Both the position numbers and the translations under genes were made by a program. Below the pieces are notes generated by a model. It was not told the DNA's origin. It saw nothing but the letters and a program-made list of their open reading frames with translations, and did not search any database. A stretch of 64,000 nt of DNA, taken from Rugosimonospora acidiphila (lineage in GTDB: Bacteria > Actinomycetota > Actinomycetes > Mycobacteriales > Micromonosporaceae). Where the stretch lies: the NCBI RefSeq assembly GCF_039543385.1, contig NZ_BAABJQ010000004.1:372001-436000 (forward strand), read 5' to 3'. Shown here in pieces: positions 6,938-15,936 of this stretch (position 1 is its first letter; each line of letters begins with the position of its first letter).

Positions 6938-9046
6938 CTATTTGCCCGCCCCGCCGCGCCGGGCGCCCGGGGTCATCTCGGCGGAGGGCCAGCCGGCCAG
7001 AAGCCGCTGCGGAGGGCGGTACCGGGACAGCCAGAAGGCCAGCCGGTCGGCCGGCATCGGCCGGGCGTAATACCAGCCCTGCGCGACGGCGCAGCCCATC
7101 CGGGCGAGCAGCCGGTAGGTCCGCTCGTCCTCCACGCCCTCCGCCACCACCCGCAGCCCGAGCGCGCCGGACAACTCGATGATCGAGCGCACGATCGCCT
7201 CGTCGTCGGAGTCCTCCGCCATGCCCAGCACGAACGAACGGTCGATCTTGACCTCGGACAGCGGCAGCCGGCGCAGGTGCTGCATGGACGAGTACCCGGT
7301 GCCGAAGTCGTCCAGCGACAGCGCCACTCCCAGCCGGTCCAGCCGGCGCAGCGTGGACAGCACCCGCCGGGGATCCGCCATCAGGGCGCCCTCGGTGATC
7401 TCCAGCTGCACCTGGTCCGGGCCGATCCCGTGCTGGCGCAGCCGGTCGGCCAGCCGGTCGACGATCTCGCCGGTGTGCAGGTCCCGCACGCTCACGTTGA
7501 TCGCGGCGCGCAGGCTCAGGCCGTCCGCCTCCCACCTGGCCAGCTGGGCCACCACGTCGTCGACCACCCGGAGGGTCAGCAGCCGCATCACCGCGCTGTG
7601 CTCGGCCACCCGGATCAACTCCTCCGGGTCGACCATGCCCCGCTGCGGGTGGTGCCAGCGCAGCAGCGCCTCCACGCCGATCACGTCGCCGGTGCGCAGC
7701 TCGACCTGCGGCTGGTAGTAGAAGGCGATCTCCTCGGCGTCCGGCGTCTCCAGTGCGCGCCGGAGATCGGCGAGCAGACCCAATCGCTGCGGAGAGTTGT
7801 GGTCAGATTCCGGAGCGTAAACGGCGACGGCGTCGCCCCGGTTCTTGGCGTCGTACATCGCCACGTCGGCGTGGCGCATCAGGGTGGCGAAGTCGTCGCC
7901 GTGGCGCGGGTACACGGCCACCCCTATCGATCCGCCCACGTCCAGCGGCAGTCCGTCCAGGGCCACCGGGTCCGCCAGCACGGCCGCGATCCGCTCGGCC
8001 ATCGCCCGCGCCTCGCCGGCGCCGGACAGCCCCGGGGCGACGATCGCGAACTCGTCGCCGCCCAGCCGGGCCACCAGGTCCCCGGGGCGCACCGCGCCGG
8101 TCAGCCGCCGGGCGACCTGGACCAGCAGCCGGTCGCCCACGCCGTGCCCGAGCGCGTCGTTGACGTGCTTGAACCGGTCGAGGTCCAGCAGCAGCAGGGC
8201 GAACACCGTGGCGCCCCCGTCCTGCCCCGCGGCCTCGTGCACGCCGACCTGGTCGGCGACCTCGGTCATCAGCCGGTCGCGGTTGGCCAGCCCGGTCAGC
8301 AGGTCGCGGGTGGCCAACCGGCTCTGCACGGTGGACAGCCGGGCCATCTGGTTCACCGCGTACAGCGGCACCAGGACGAACGGGATCAGCGCCGGGGTCA
8401 GCGCGATGGCGCCGACCAGGACCGGCCCGAGCAGCAGCAGCGCGCCGGTGGACAGCGCCTCGTACCCGACCGTGTGCCGCAGCAGGCCACCGAAGCTGCC
8501 GTCGAAGCGCAGCCAGACCGCCCAGGTGACCAGCGTGTAGTTGACCACGAACCAGGTCGCCCCGGCGGCCAGCGCCAGCAAGGCGTCCGGCCAGCCCGGC
8601 CGGTTGGCGCTGACCAGCGGGGTGGCCCCGGCGAGCCTCAGCACCAGGGCCGCGGCACCGAACGCGACAGCGTACTGGCCCGCGTTGAACGCGGCGCGCC
8701 ACGGCGTGTACCGCATCCGGGCCGCCGACGCCGCCACCGCGACGGTCTGCACCAGCACGGCCGGCCCGATTCCCCAGATCAGCAGGGTGGCGAAGGTGAA
8801 ACAGATCGACGGGAAGACCGGCGAGGTCTGGCGTGGCCCCGGTGGGCGCAGCGGCCACACGTCCAGCAGCACGGCCAGCGCCGCCATCAGCCAGAAGGCG
8901 CCGGACGCGGAGCGCAGGAATCCGGGCAGGGTGGTCAGGTGCGGGGCGAAAACGGCCAGCCCGGACGCGCAGACGACGGCGACATACCCGAAGAAGACGC
9001 CCTCCCGCCGGGGAGGTGCCGTGTTGCGCAGCGCCGTCGGCTCCAT
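6938..9046 (-). CDS. Membrane GGDEF-EAL protein (cyclic di-GMP synthesis and/or breakdown)
   Basis: 702 residues from the ATG at 9046, which has GGGAGG 4 nt upstream; the frame stays open to 9166 but that extension uses AT-rich, atypical codons. Residues 15-235 hold about seven hydrophobic spans forming an N-terminal membrane sensor. The GGDEF domain follows (LTGLANRDRLM at about 250-260, intact GGDEF at 329-333, with an RPGD inhibitory I-site at 320-323 in the canonical spacing five residues upstream). The EAL domain covers about 440-690, with EALLRW, EITEGAL and DDFGTGYSS all present. Both activities could therefore be real and product-inhibited. It lies between ligA and gatC; its long AT-richer leader is discussed in the findings. 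Confidence 0.93.
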   Translation of the reverse strand: MEPTALRNTAPPRREGVFFGYVAVVCASGLAVFAPHLTTLPGFLRSASGAFWLMAALAVLLDVWPLRPPGPRQTSPVFPSICFTFATLLIWGIGPAVLVQTVAVAASAARMRYTPWRAAFNAGQYAVAFGAAALVLRLAGATPLVSANRPGWPDALLALAAGATWFVVNYTLVTWAVWLRFDGSFGGLLRHTVGYEALSTGALLLLGPVLVGAIALTPALIPFVLVPLYAVNQMARLSTVQSRLATRDLLTGLANRDRLMTEVADQVGVHEAAGQDGGATVFALLLLDLDRFKHVNDALGHGVGDRLLVQVARRLTGAVRPGDLVARLGGDEFAIVAPGLSGAGEARAMAERIAAVLADPVALDGLPLDVGGSIGVAVYPRHGDDFATLMRHADVAMYDAKNRGDAVAVYAPESDHNSPQRLGLLADLRRALETPDAEEIAFYYQPQVELRTGDVIGVEALLRWHHPQRGMVDPEELIRVAEHSAVMRLLTLRVVDDVVAQLARWEADGLSLRAAINVSVRDLHTGEIVDRLADRLRQHGIGPDQVQLEITEGALMADPRRVLSTLRRLDRLGVALSLDDFGTGYSSMQHLRRLPLSEVKIDRSFVLGMAEDSDDEAIVRSIIELSGALGLRVVAEGVEDERTYRLLARMGCAVAQGWYYARPMPADRLAFWLSRYRPPQRLLAGWPSAEMTPGARRGGAGK

Positions 9047-9264
9047 CGATCCTCCCTGGGCGCCCGCGGGCTCGGCGATCGCCGTGGCCGACACGCCTGC
9101 CAATGAAACGACATCACCATAAGTGGGTGACGCCGGTTTTGCGCCCATCATGGCGACTCGTGACAAAGTCGAAATAGATCGCGCAGCTCACCGTACGTCC
9201 GGCCGGCGCCGTCGCGCAGTGTTCCACCGACCTGGGCGGACCCAATTCACCGGAATGGTGGGAT

Positions 9265-11412
9265 TTACTCCCCGACCTGGGCCACCGCTCGGGCCGCCTC
9301 CGGGCCCTCGCCGAGCAGCACCGCGAATCCGTCCTCGTCAAGCACCGGAACCTTGAGCGCGACCGCCTTCTCGTACTTGCTGCCCGGCGACTCGCCGACC
9401 ACCACGAAATCGGTCTTCTTCGACACGCTCGAACTCGATCGACCGCCCCGCGCGGTAATCGCCTCCGCCGCGCCGTCGCGCGAATAGTCGGCGAGGCTCC
9501 CGGTGACCACGACAGTGATCCCGGCCAATGGTTTCGGCCCCTCGTCGACCCGCTCCTCGGCCAATTTCACGCCGGCCGCGCGCCACTTCTCGACGACCTC
9601 CCGGTGCCAGTCCACGGTGAACCAGTCGATTACCGAGTCGGCGATCGTGGGGCCCACGCCCTCGACCCCGGCCAGTTCGTCGCGGGACGCCGCCTCGATC
9701 ATGTCGATCGAGCCGAACTGCCTGGCCAGCGCCTGCGCGGCGGTCGGGCCGACGTGCCGGATGGACAGCGCCACCAGGATCCGCCAGAGCGGCCGGTCCT
9801 TCGCCTCTTCGAGGTTGGCCAGCAGCTTGACCGCGTTGGAGCCGAGCTCGCCGTCCTTGTTGACGAAGAATTCGCTGCCGGCCAGCCGCTCGCCGGTCAG
9901 GCCGAACAGGTCACCCTCGTCCGTGATCACGCCGTCGGTCAGCAGCGCCGCGGCCGCCTTGTAGCCGAGCACCTCGATGTCCAGCCCGCCGCGGCCGGCG
10001 AGGTGGAAGATCCGCTCGCGCAGCTGGGCGGGGCAGGCCCGGGTGTTCGGGCAGCGGATGTCGACGTCGCCCTCCTTCGCCGGGGCCAGCGGGGTGCCGC
10101 ACTCCGGGCAGTGGGTGGGCATCTCGAACGCGTGCTCGGTGCCGTCGCGCTGGGCGACCACCGGCCCGACGACCTCCGGAATGACGTCCCCGGCCTTGCG
10201 CAGCACCACCGTGTCGCCGATCAGGACGCCCTTGCGGGCCACCTCGCTGGCGTTGTGCAGGGTGGCGAGGGCGACCGTGGAGCCGGCCACCCGTACCGGT
10301 TCGAGCACCGCGTACGGCGTGACCCTCCCGGTGCGCCCGACGTTGACCCGCACGTCCAGCAGCTTGGTGTTGACCTCCTCGGGCGGGTATTTGAAGGCGA
10401 TCGCCCAGCGCGGCGCCCGGCTGGTGGAGCCGAGCCGGCGCTGGATCGAGACCTCGTCCACCTTGACGACCACGCCGTCGATCTCGTGCTCGACGTCGTG
10501 CCGGTGCTCGGCGTAGTACGCGATGAACTCGCGCACCTCGGCCAGCGTGCGCACCACCTTCCATCGCTTGCTGACCGGCAGGCCCCAGCCCTCCAGCAGC
10601 TCGTAGGCGTGCGACTGGCTGGTCGGCTCGAAGCCCCGGCGGGCGCCCAGCCCGTGCACGACCAGGTGCAGCGGCCGGCTCGCGGTGATCCGGGGATCCT
10701 TCTGGCGCAGGCTGCCGGCGGCGGCGTTGCGCGGGTTGGCGAACGGCGCCCGGCCCTGCTCGACCAGGGTGGCGTTGAGCTCGCCGAAGCCCTCGACCGG
10801 GAAGAAGATCTCCCCACGCACCTCCACCAACTCCGGCGGCTGCTCTCCCCCGTCCTCGGGGCCGCGCAGCCGCTCGGGCACGTCGCCGATGGTGCGCACG
10901 TTGGGCGTGACGTCCTCACCGGTGCGCCCGTCACCCCGGGTGGCCGCCCGGACCAACCGGCCATGCTCGTACGTCAGGTTGATCGCCAGCCCGTCGACCT
11001 TGAGCTCGCACAGGTAGCTGAACGGCCCACCGGCGTCCCGCTCGACCCGCTCCGCCCAGGCCGCCAGCTCGTCCTCATTGAACGCGTTGTCGAGGCTGAG
11101 CATCCGCTCGGCGTGGGTCACCGGGGTGAACATGGTCGAGTAGGTGCCGCCGACCCGCTGAGTGGGCGAATTCGGCGTGCGCAGCGCCGGGAACTCGCCC
11201 TCCAGCGCGGTCAGCTCGCGCATCATCGCGTCGTATTCGGCGTCGGAGACGCTCGGCTGGTCGAGAATGTAGTAACGGTATTGGTTGTCGTCGATCTCCG
11301 AGGACAGCTCAGCATGCCGCTCCCGCGCCGCGGCCGGCGGCTCGGCACCCGCCTGGGCCTCCTGCGCCCGCGTCGCCCGCGCCTGCCCCGGAAGCTCCCC
11401 GTCAACGTCCAT
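9265..11412 (-). CDS. ligA: NAD-dependent DNA ligase
   Basis: 715 residues. LigA seals nicks during replication and repair using NAD. Domains in order: a short Ala/Glu-rich N-terminal extension, the Ia domain (IDDNQYRYYILDQPSVSDAEYD), the adenylation domain with the nucleophile lysine in LCELKVDGLAI, the OB fold, a four-cysteine zinc finger (CPECGTPL, then RCPNTRACPAQ), helix-hairpin-helix repeats (GVEGVGPTIADSV) and a C-terminal BRCT domain (GITVVVTGSLADYSRDGAAE). A TAACGT box (11419-11424) ends 6 nt before the ATG, so the message is probably leaderless. The upstream MetE-like gene ends at 11442. Confidence 0.98.
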   Translation of the reverse strand: MDVDGELPGQARATRAQEAQAGAEPPAAARERHAELSSEIDDNQYRYYILDQPSVSDAEYDAMMRELTALEGEFPALRTPNSPTQRVGGTYSTMFTPVTHAERMLSLDNAFNEDELAAWAERVERDAGGPFSYLCELKVDGLAINLTYEHGRLVRAATRGDGRTGEDVTPNVRTIGDVPERLRGPEDGGEQPPELVEVRGEIFFPVEGFGELNATLVEQGRAPFANPRNAAAGSLRQKDPRITASRPLHLVVHGLGARRGFEPTSQSHAYELLEGWGLPVSKRWKVVRTLAEVREFIAYYAEHRHDVEHEIDGVVVKVDEVSIQRRLGSTSRAPRWAIAFKYPPEEVNTKLLDVRVNVGRTGRVTPYAVLEPVRVAGSTVALATLHNASEVARKGVLIGDTVVLRKAGDVIPEVVGPVVAQRDGTEHAFEMPTHCPECGTPLAPAKEGDVDIRCPNTRACPAQLRERIFHLAGRGGLDIEVLGYKAAAALLTDGVITDEGDLFGLTGERLAGSEFFVNKDGELGSNAVKLLANLEEAKDRPLWRILVALSIRHVGPTAAQALARQFGSIDMIEAASRDELAGVEGVGPTIADSVIDWFTVDWHREVVEKWRAAGVKLAEERVDEGPKPLAGITVVVTGSLADYSRDGAAEAITARGGRSSSSVSKKTDFVVVGESPGSKYEKAVALKVPVLDEDGFAVLLGEGPEAARAVAQVGE

Positions 11413-11418
11413 ACCGGC

Positions 11419-11424
11419 ACGTTA
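11419..11424 (-). promoter_or_regulatory. -10 box TAACGT, probable leaderless promoter of ligA
   Basis: On the minus strand TAACGT ends 6 nt before the ligA ATG, with no Shine-Dalgarno sequence. It lies in the 29-nt gap after the MetE-like gene. Confidence 0.5.
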
Positions 11425-11441
11425 GCCTGCCGGTACGACAG

Positions 11442-12527
11442 TTACGAGCGAGCCTCGTCCAGCAGCCGTTCGGCCGCCTCCCGGCACACCTTGATGATCG
11501 ACCGGGCCTGTCCGGGGGTGGCGCCGGACAGCCCGCAGGCTGCGGTGATCACCACCCGTTCGGGTAACTCGCCGAGCGGGAACCCGAGCTTGTTCCACAG
11601 CTCCCGGACCCGGGCGGCGACCCGGGCCGCGGGCGGCGGATCGCCGAAGCCCGGCAGCGCGCCGACGAACAGGCCCACCCCGGCGTCGATCGCCTCGCCG
11701 ATCTGGTCGAGATCGGTCGCCAGTGCGAGATCGACCGCGACCGCGACCGCCCCCGCCGACCGGAACAGCTCGATCGGGGCGTCGGGCGCGCAGCAGTGCG
11801 CCACCACCGGCACGCCCACCGACCCGAGCACCGTCTCCAGCGTCTCGACCGCGGTCACCGGCTCCACCGCCCGCAGGGCGCCGAAACCACTCTCGGTCGG
11901 TACCCGGCCGGCCAGCACCGCCGGCAGCGACGGCTCGTCGAGCTGGAGCAGCAGCCGGGCGCCCGGCACCCGACGGGACACCTCCGCCACGTGCGCGGAC
12001 AGCCCCTCGGCGAGCGACGCGGCCAGCTCCCGTACCGCGCCGGGGTCGCGCAGCACCGCGCCGCCGGTCGGCAGGTCCAGCGAGGCGGCCAGCGTCCACG
12101 GGCCGGCGCACTGCAGCTTGAGCGGCCCGGCGTACCCGTCGGCCTGCTCGGTGAGCTGGTCGAGATCGCGTTCGAGCAGGTCGGCGGTGCGCCGGGCATC
12201 GCGCCCCTGGTGGGAGGCCATCCGCCAACGGGCGGCGTAGAGCTCGACCGGCAGGTCGACCAGGAATCCCGCGCTCCGCCCGACCATGTCCGCGCCCGGC
12301 CCTCGGGCCGGCAGCTCGGGCAGGTACGGCAGCTCGGGCAGCTCGCCCAGGACGGTCTTGATCGCCTCGGTGATGTCCGTACCGGGCAGGGAGCCCATCC
12401 CGGTCGCGGCGCCGGCCGGCCACGGCCGCTGCCGGTCGGCGGGTGCCGCCCCGGCCGGATCGGTGGCGGTCAGCTCCACGTCGGCACCGTCCCGCGCGCC
12501 GGGTGCCCCGGCGCTGGAGGCGCTCAC
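11442..12527 (-). CDS. MetE-like (cobalamin-independent methionine synthase C-terminal domain) protein
   Basis: 361 residues, about half the length of full MetE and lacking its N-terminal domain. The barrel keeps zinc-ligand-like motifs: His and Cys in VVAHCCAP, and a later Cys in ITAACGLSG. The opening GMGSLPGTDITEA is typical of stand-alone core-MetE proteins of actinobacteria. These may transfer methyl groups to homocysteine from a donor other than polyglutamyl-methyltetrahydrofolate; the donor cannot be inferred here. Its GTG start overlaps the mnmA stop by 4 nt (GTGA), so it is translationally coupled to mnmA. This places a methyl/sulfur enzyme with tRNA thiolation and cysteine desulfurase. 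Confidence 0.85.
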   Translation of the reverse strand: MSASSAGAPGARDGADVELTATDPAGAAPADRQRPWPAGAATGMGSLPGTDITEAIKTVLGELPELPYLPELPARGPGADMVGRSAGFLVDLPVELYAARWRMASHQGRDARRTADLLERDLDQLTEQADGYAGPLKLQCAGPWTLAASLDLPTGGAVLRDPGAVRELAASLAEGLSAHVAEVSRRVPGARLLLQLDEPSLPAVLAGRVPTESGFGALRAVEPVTAVETLETVLGSVGVPVVAHCCAPDAPIELFRSAGAVAVAVDLALATDLDQIGEAIDAGVGLFVGALPGFGDPPPAARVAARVRELWNKLGFPLGELPERVVITAACGLSGATPGQARSIIKVCREAAERLLDEARS

Positions 12528-13609
12528 GCCGCGCTTGCCAGGCGCTCGGCGTGGCTGATCGTGGCGCAGCCCAGCACGATGTCGCCGGCCGGATCCGGCT
12601 GGTATGCCACCATGGCCTGGCCCGCGGCCACCCCGCGCACCGGCCGGTCCAGCGTCGCCACCAGCCCGTCCGGAGACGCCACGACGGTCGCCGGGACCAC
12701 CTCACCGTGCGCCCGTAGCTGGATCTCCGCGCGTACCCGGGACCCACCGCTCCACAGTGGACGCTGACCGTACACGGTGGACACCTCCAGCGCCTCGGCC
12801 GGGCCGACCGTCACCGTGTTGGTCACCGGCGTGATGGACAGCACGTAGCGCGGCCGGCCGTCCGGCGCCGGGCGCTCGATGCGCAGGCCCTTGCGCTGGC
12901 CCACGGTGAAGCCATAGGCGCCGTCGTGCTGGCCGAGCACCTCGCCGGAGCCCGCGTCCACGATCTCGCCCGGCGTCGAGCCCAACCGCTCGCGAAGCCA
13001 GCCCTGGGTGTCGCCGTCGGCGATGAAGCAGATGTCGTGCGAGTCCGGCTTGTCGGCCACCGCCAGCCCGCGCCGGGCCGCCTCCGCGCGCACCCCGGCC
13101 TTGGTGGTGTCGCCGAGCGGGAAGATCGAGTGGCCCAGCTGCTCGGGGGTGAGCACGGCCAGCACGTATGACTGGTCCTTGCCCGCGTCCACGCTGCGGC
13201 GCAGCCGGCCCTGCTCGTCGCGGCGGGCGTGGTGGCCGGTGACCACCGCGTCGAAGCCCAGCGCGAGCGCCCGGTCCAGGACGGCGGCGAACTTGATCTT
13301 CTCGTTGCAGCGCACGCACGGATTGGGCGTGCGCCCCGCCGCGTACTCGGCGACGAAGTCGTCCACCACGTCCTCGTGGAACCGGTCGGCCAGGTCCCAC
13401 ACGTAGAACGGGATGCCGATCACATCGGCGGCCCGCCGGGCGTCCCGGGCGTCCTCCAGCGTGCAGCAGCCCCGGGCCCCGGTCCGGTACGTCTGCGGGT
13501 TGCGGGCGAGCGCCAGGTGCACGCCCGTGACGTCGTGCCCGGCCTCGACCGCCCGGGCGGCGGCGACGGCCGAGTCGACCCCTCCGGACATGGCGGCCAG
13601 CACTCGCAT
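12524..13609 (-). CDS. mnmA: tRNA-specific 2-thiouridylase
   Basis: 361 residues. MnmA thiolates U34 of Lys, Glu and Gln tRNAs using ATP and a sulfur relay that begins with cysteine desulfurase. The PP-loop (AAMSGGVDSAVAA) is at the N-terminus, and the two catalytic cysteines are in NPCVRCNEKIKF and SHDICFIADGDT. The cysteine desulfurase gene lies directly upstream, so sulfur donor and acceptor are adjacent. The ATG at 13609 is preceded by TAGTCT (13616-13621) with a 6-nt gap; the TAG of this box is the stop codon of the desulfurase gene. Confidence 0.97.
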   Translation of the reverse strand: MRVLAAMSGGVDSAVAAARAVEAGHDVTGVHLALARNPQTYRTGARGCCTLEDARDARRAADVIGIPFYVWDLADRFHEDVVDDFVAEYAAGRTPNPCVRCNEKIKFAAVLDRALALGFDAVVTGHHARRDEQGRLRRSVDAGKDQSYVLAVLTPEQLGHSIFPLGDTTKAGVRAEAARRGLAVADKPDSHDICFIADGDTQGWLRERLGSTPGEIVDAGSGEVLGQHDGAYGFTVGQRKGLRIERPAPDGRPRYVLSITPVTNTVTVGPAEALEVSTVYGQRPLWSGGSRVRAEIQLRAHGEVVPATVVASPDGLVATLDRPVRGVAAGQAMVAYQPDPAGDIVLGCATISHAERLASAA

Positions 13610-13615
13610 GGGACC

Positions 13616-13621
13616 AGACTA
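13616..13621 (-). promoter_or_regulatory. -10 box TAGTCT for mnmA, overlapping the upstream stop codon
   Basis: The first three bases of TAGTCT (minus strand) are the stop codon of the cysteine desulfurase gene, and the box ends 6 nt before the mnmA ATG. This implies an internal leaderless start of transcription inside the operon. Confidence 0.45.
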
Positions 13622-14797
13622 CCGGGCCGCCGGCTTCTTCACCCCGGCCCGCCGGGCCCGCTCGACCGCGCCCGGCAGCGCGGCCAGCAGTTCATCGATG
13701 TCGGCCTTGGTCGAGTCGTGGCCCAGCGAGAGGCGCAGCGAGGAGCGCGCCCGCTCCTCGTCGGAGCACATCGCCAGCAGCACGTGCGACGGCTGGGCCA
13801 GCCCGGCCGAACAGGCCGAACCGGTGGAGCAGGCGACCCCCGCCGCGTCCAGCAACAGCAGCAGCGCGTCGCCCTCGCAGCCGGGGAACGAGAAGTGCGC
13901 GTTGCCCGGCAGCCGGTCGGTGCGGTGGCCGTTGAGGATTGCGTCCGGCACCGCGTCGAGCACCCGGTCGATCAGCTCGTCGCGCAGCGCGCCGACCCGC
14001 ACCGCGAACTCCGGCTGGGCCTTGACGCTGGCCTCCAGCGCGGTGGCGAACGACACGATCCCGGGTACGTCCAGCGTGCCGGAGCGCACGTCGCGCTCCT
14101 GGCCGCCGCCGTGCATCAGCGGGGTGGCGGCCACGTCCCGGCCCAGCAGCAGCGCGCCCACGCCGACCGGGCCACCCAGCTTGTGCCCGGTCACGGTCAG
14201 CGCCGCGGCGCCGCTCGCGGCGAAGTCGAGCGGTATCTGGCCGACCGCCTGGATCGCGTCGGAGTGGCACGGTATGCCGTACTCGGCGGCCATCGCGACC
14301 AGCTCGGGGACCGGCTGTATCGTGCCGACCTCGTTGTTGGCCCACATGACGCTGATCACGGCCACCTCGTCCGCGTGCGCGTCCAGCTCGGCACGCAGCA
14401 CGTCCAGCTTCACCGTGCCGTCGGCGTCCACCGGCAGCCAGCTGACCGTGGCGCCCTCGTGTTCCTCCAGCCACTGCACCGAGTCGAGCACGGCGTGGTG
14501 CTCCACCGAGCTGGCGATCACCCGGGTCCGCGCCGGGTCGGCCGCCCGGCGCGCCCAGAAGATGCCCTTCACGGCGAGGTTGTCGCTCTCGGTACCCCCG
14601 CCGGTGAAGATCACCTCAGAGGGCCGGGCACCCAGCACCGCGGCGATCAGCTCGCGTGACTCCTCTACCTTCCGGCGGGCGCACCGGCCGGCGGCGTGCA
14701 GCGACGAAGCGTTGCCCACCTCCCTGGCGGCGGACACGTAGGCCTCGACCGCCTGGGGCAGCATCGGCGTGGTCGCGGCGTGATCAAGGTAAGCCAT
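13619..14797 (-). CDS. Cysteine desulfurase (class V PLP enzyme, NifS/IscS type)
   Basis: 392 residues from the ATG at 14797 (MAYLDHAATTPMLPQAVEAY). The upstream in-frame codons to 14827 lack a signal. The enzyme takes sulfur from cysteine and passes it on as persulfide. The PLP lysine is in LTVTGHKLGGPVG and the persulfide cysteine in CSTGSACSAGLAQPS. Its position immediately before mnmA suggests that it supplies the sulfur for tRNA 2-thiolation, although a general Fe-S role cannot be excluded. A GAGGG stretch lies 3 nt before the ATG and TAGGCT 8 nt before it. Confidence 0.95.
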   Translation of the reverse strand: MAYLDHAATTPMLPQAVEAYVSAAREVGNASSLHAAGRCARRKVEESRELIAAVLGARPSEVIFTGGGTESDNLAVKGIFWARRAADPARTRVIASSVEHHAVLDSVQWLEEHEGATVSWLPVDADGTVKLDVLRAELDAHADEVAVISVMWANNEVGTIQPVPELVAMAAEYGIPCHSDAIQAVGQIPLDFAASGAAALTVTGHKLGGPVGVGALLLGRDVAATPLMHGGGQERDVRSGTLDVPGIVSFATALEASVKAQPEFAVRVGALRDELIDRVLDAVPDAILNGHRTDRLPGNAHFSFPGCEGDALLLLLDAAGVACSTGSACSAGLAQPSHVLLAMCSDEERARSSLRLSLGHDSTKADIDELLAALPGAVERARRAGVKKPAAR

Positions 14798-14925
14798 CGC
14801 CCTCAAGCCTATCGACCGTCGCGGCACCCGACCGCTGCCGCTGCCCTCAAATCAAGACCGTGAACCCCGGGGACCTCGCACGCTGGCGGTACGCGGCCCG
14901 CACGCGAACAATCCCCGGTGCGGCA

Positions 14926-14957
14926 AAACGGCCCCGGGGACTGTCCCGGGGCCGTTT
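14926..14957 (-). terminator. Strong terminator after etfA
   Basis: A perfect 13-bp stem (14926-14938 with 14945-14957) and a 6-nt loop are followed on the minus strand by TTTT. It lies 11 nt beyond the etfA stop. The remaining gap to the desulfurase start (14798-14925) shows no gene. Confidence 0.85.
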
Positions 14958-14967
14958 CACGCCGGGC

Positions 14968-15924
14968 TCACTTGCGCTTACGGATCTCCTCGGCGGCCTG
15001 CGGGACCACCTTGAACAGATCGCCCACCACGCCGAAGTCGGCCAGCTCGAAGATGGGCGCCTCGGCGTCCTTGTTGACCGCGATGATCGTCTTGCTGGTC
15101 TGCATGCCGGCCCGGTGCTGGATCGCACCGGAGATGCCCAGCGCGACGTACAGCTGGGGGGAGACCGTCTTGCCGGTCTGCCCGACCTGGAACTGGTGCG
15201 GGTAGAAGCCGGAGTCGGTGGCCGCGCGGGACGCGCCGACCGCGCCGCCGAGCAGGTCGGCCAGCTCCTCCACCACCTTGAAATTGTCGGCGCTGCCCAC
15301 GCCGCGACCGCCGGACACGACCACCGAGGCCTCGGTGAGCTCCGGCCGCGAGCCCTTCTGCTCGACCGTCCGCTCGACCACGGTGACCAGCCGGTCGGCG
15401 TCTCCCAGCGCGACGTCCACAGGGGACACTTCGGGCGTGGCCGGCGCGGGCGCGGGGGTCACCGAGTTGGGCCGCAGCGTGACCAGCGGCAGCCCCCGGG
15501 TCACCTTCGACTTCACGATGGTCGAGCCGGCGAACACCGTCTGGGTGGCGGTGCCGTCCGCGGCCAGGTCGACCACGTCGGTCAGCAGGCCGTTGTCCAG
15601 CTTGACCGCGAGCCGCCCGGCGATCTCCTTGCCCTCCTGGCTGGAGGCGAGCAGGACCGCGGCCGGCGACACCTGGCCGACCAGCCGCGCGAGCACGGTG
15701 GCCTTCGGCGCGACCAGGTAGCCGGCCAGATCCGGGTGCTCCGCGGCGTAGATCTTCGCGGCGCCGTACTCGCCGAGCCGGTCCGACAGCGCGGCGGCGG
15801 TGCCCGGTTCGCCGAGCACGACGGCCGCCGGCTCGCCGAGGGTACGGGCGAGAGTGAGCAGTTCCAGGGTCACCTTCTTGGGCGCCCCACCGGAGTGCTC
15901 CACGACAACGAGAACTTCAGCCAT
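14968..15924 (-). CDS. etfA: Electron transfer flavoprotein alpha subunit
   Basis: 318 residues. EtfA carries the FAD of the ETF heterodimer that takes electrons from acyl-CoA and other dehydrogenases. The FAD-binding block near the C-terminus is clear (GISGAIQHRAGMQTSKTIIA, then VNKDAEAPIFELADFGVVGD). It lies 12 nt after etfB in the same operon and ends at a strong terminator. ETF fits the several acyl-CoA enzymes elsewhere in this window, though the pairing is an inference. Confidence 0.97.
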   Translation of the reverse strand: MAEVLVVVEHSGGAPKKVTLELLTLARTLGEPAAVVLGEPGTAAALSDRLGEYGAAKIYAAEHPDLAGYLVAPKATVLARLVGQVSPAAVLLASSQEGKEIAGRLAVKLDNGLLTDVVDLAADGTATQTVFAGSTIVKSKVTRGLPLVTLRPNSVTPAPAPATPEVSPVDVALGDADRLVTVVERTVEQKGSRPELTEASVVVSGGRGVGSADNFKVVEELADLLGGAVGASRAATDSGFYPHQFQVGQTGKTVSPQLYVALGISGAIQHRAGMQTSKTIIAVNKDAEAPIFELADFGVVGDLFKVVPQAAEEIRKRK

Positions 15925-15936
15925 GATGACCCGACC

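Noticed and set aside
9047..9200. A GEMM-I (c-di-GMP) riboswitch upstream of the GGDEF-EAL gene
   Set aside because: A GCGCAAAACC segment and a hairpin are present, but the partner GGCAAACC segment and the closing stem are not. I keep it only as an unexplained leader.
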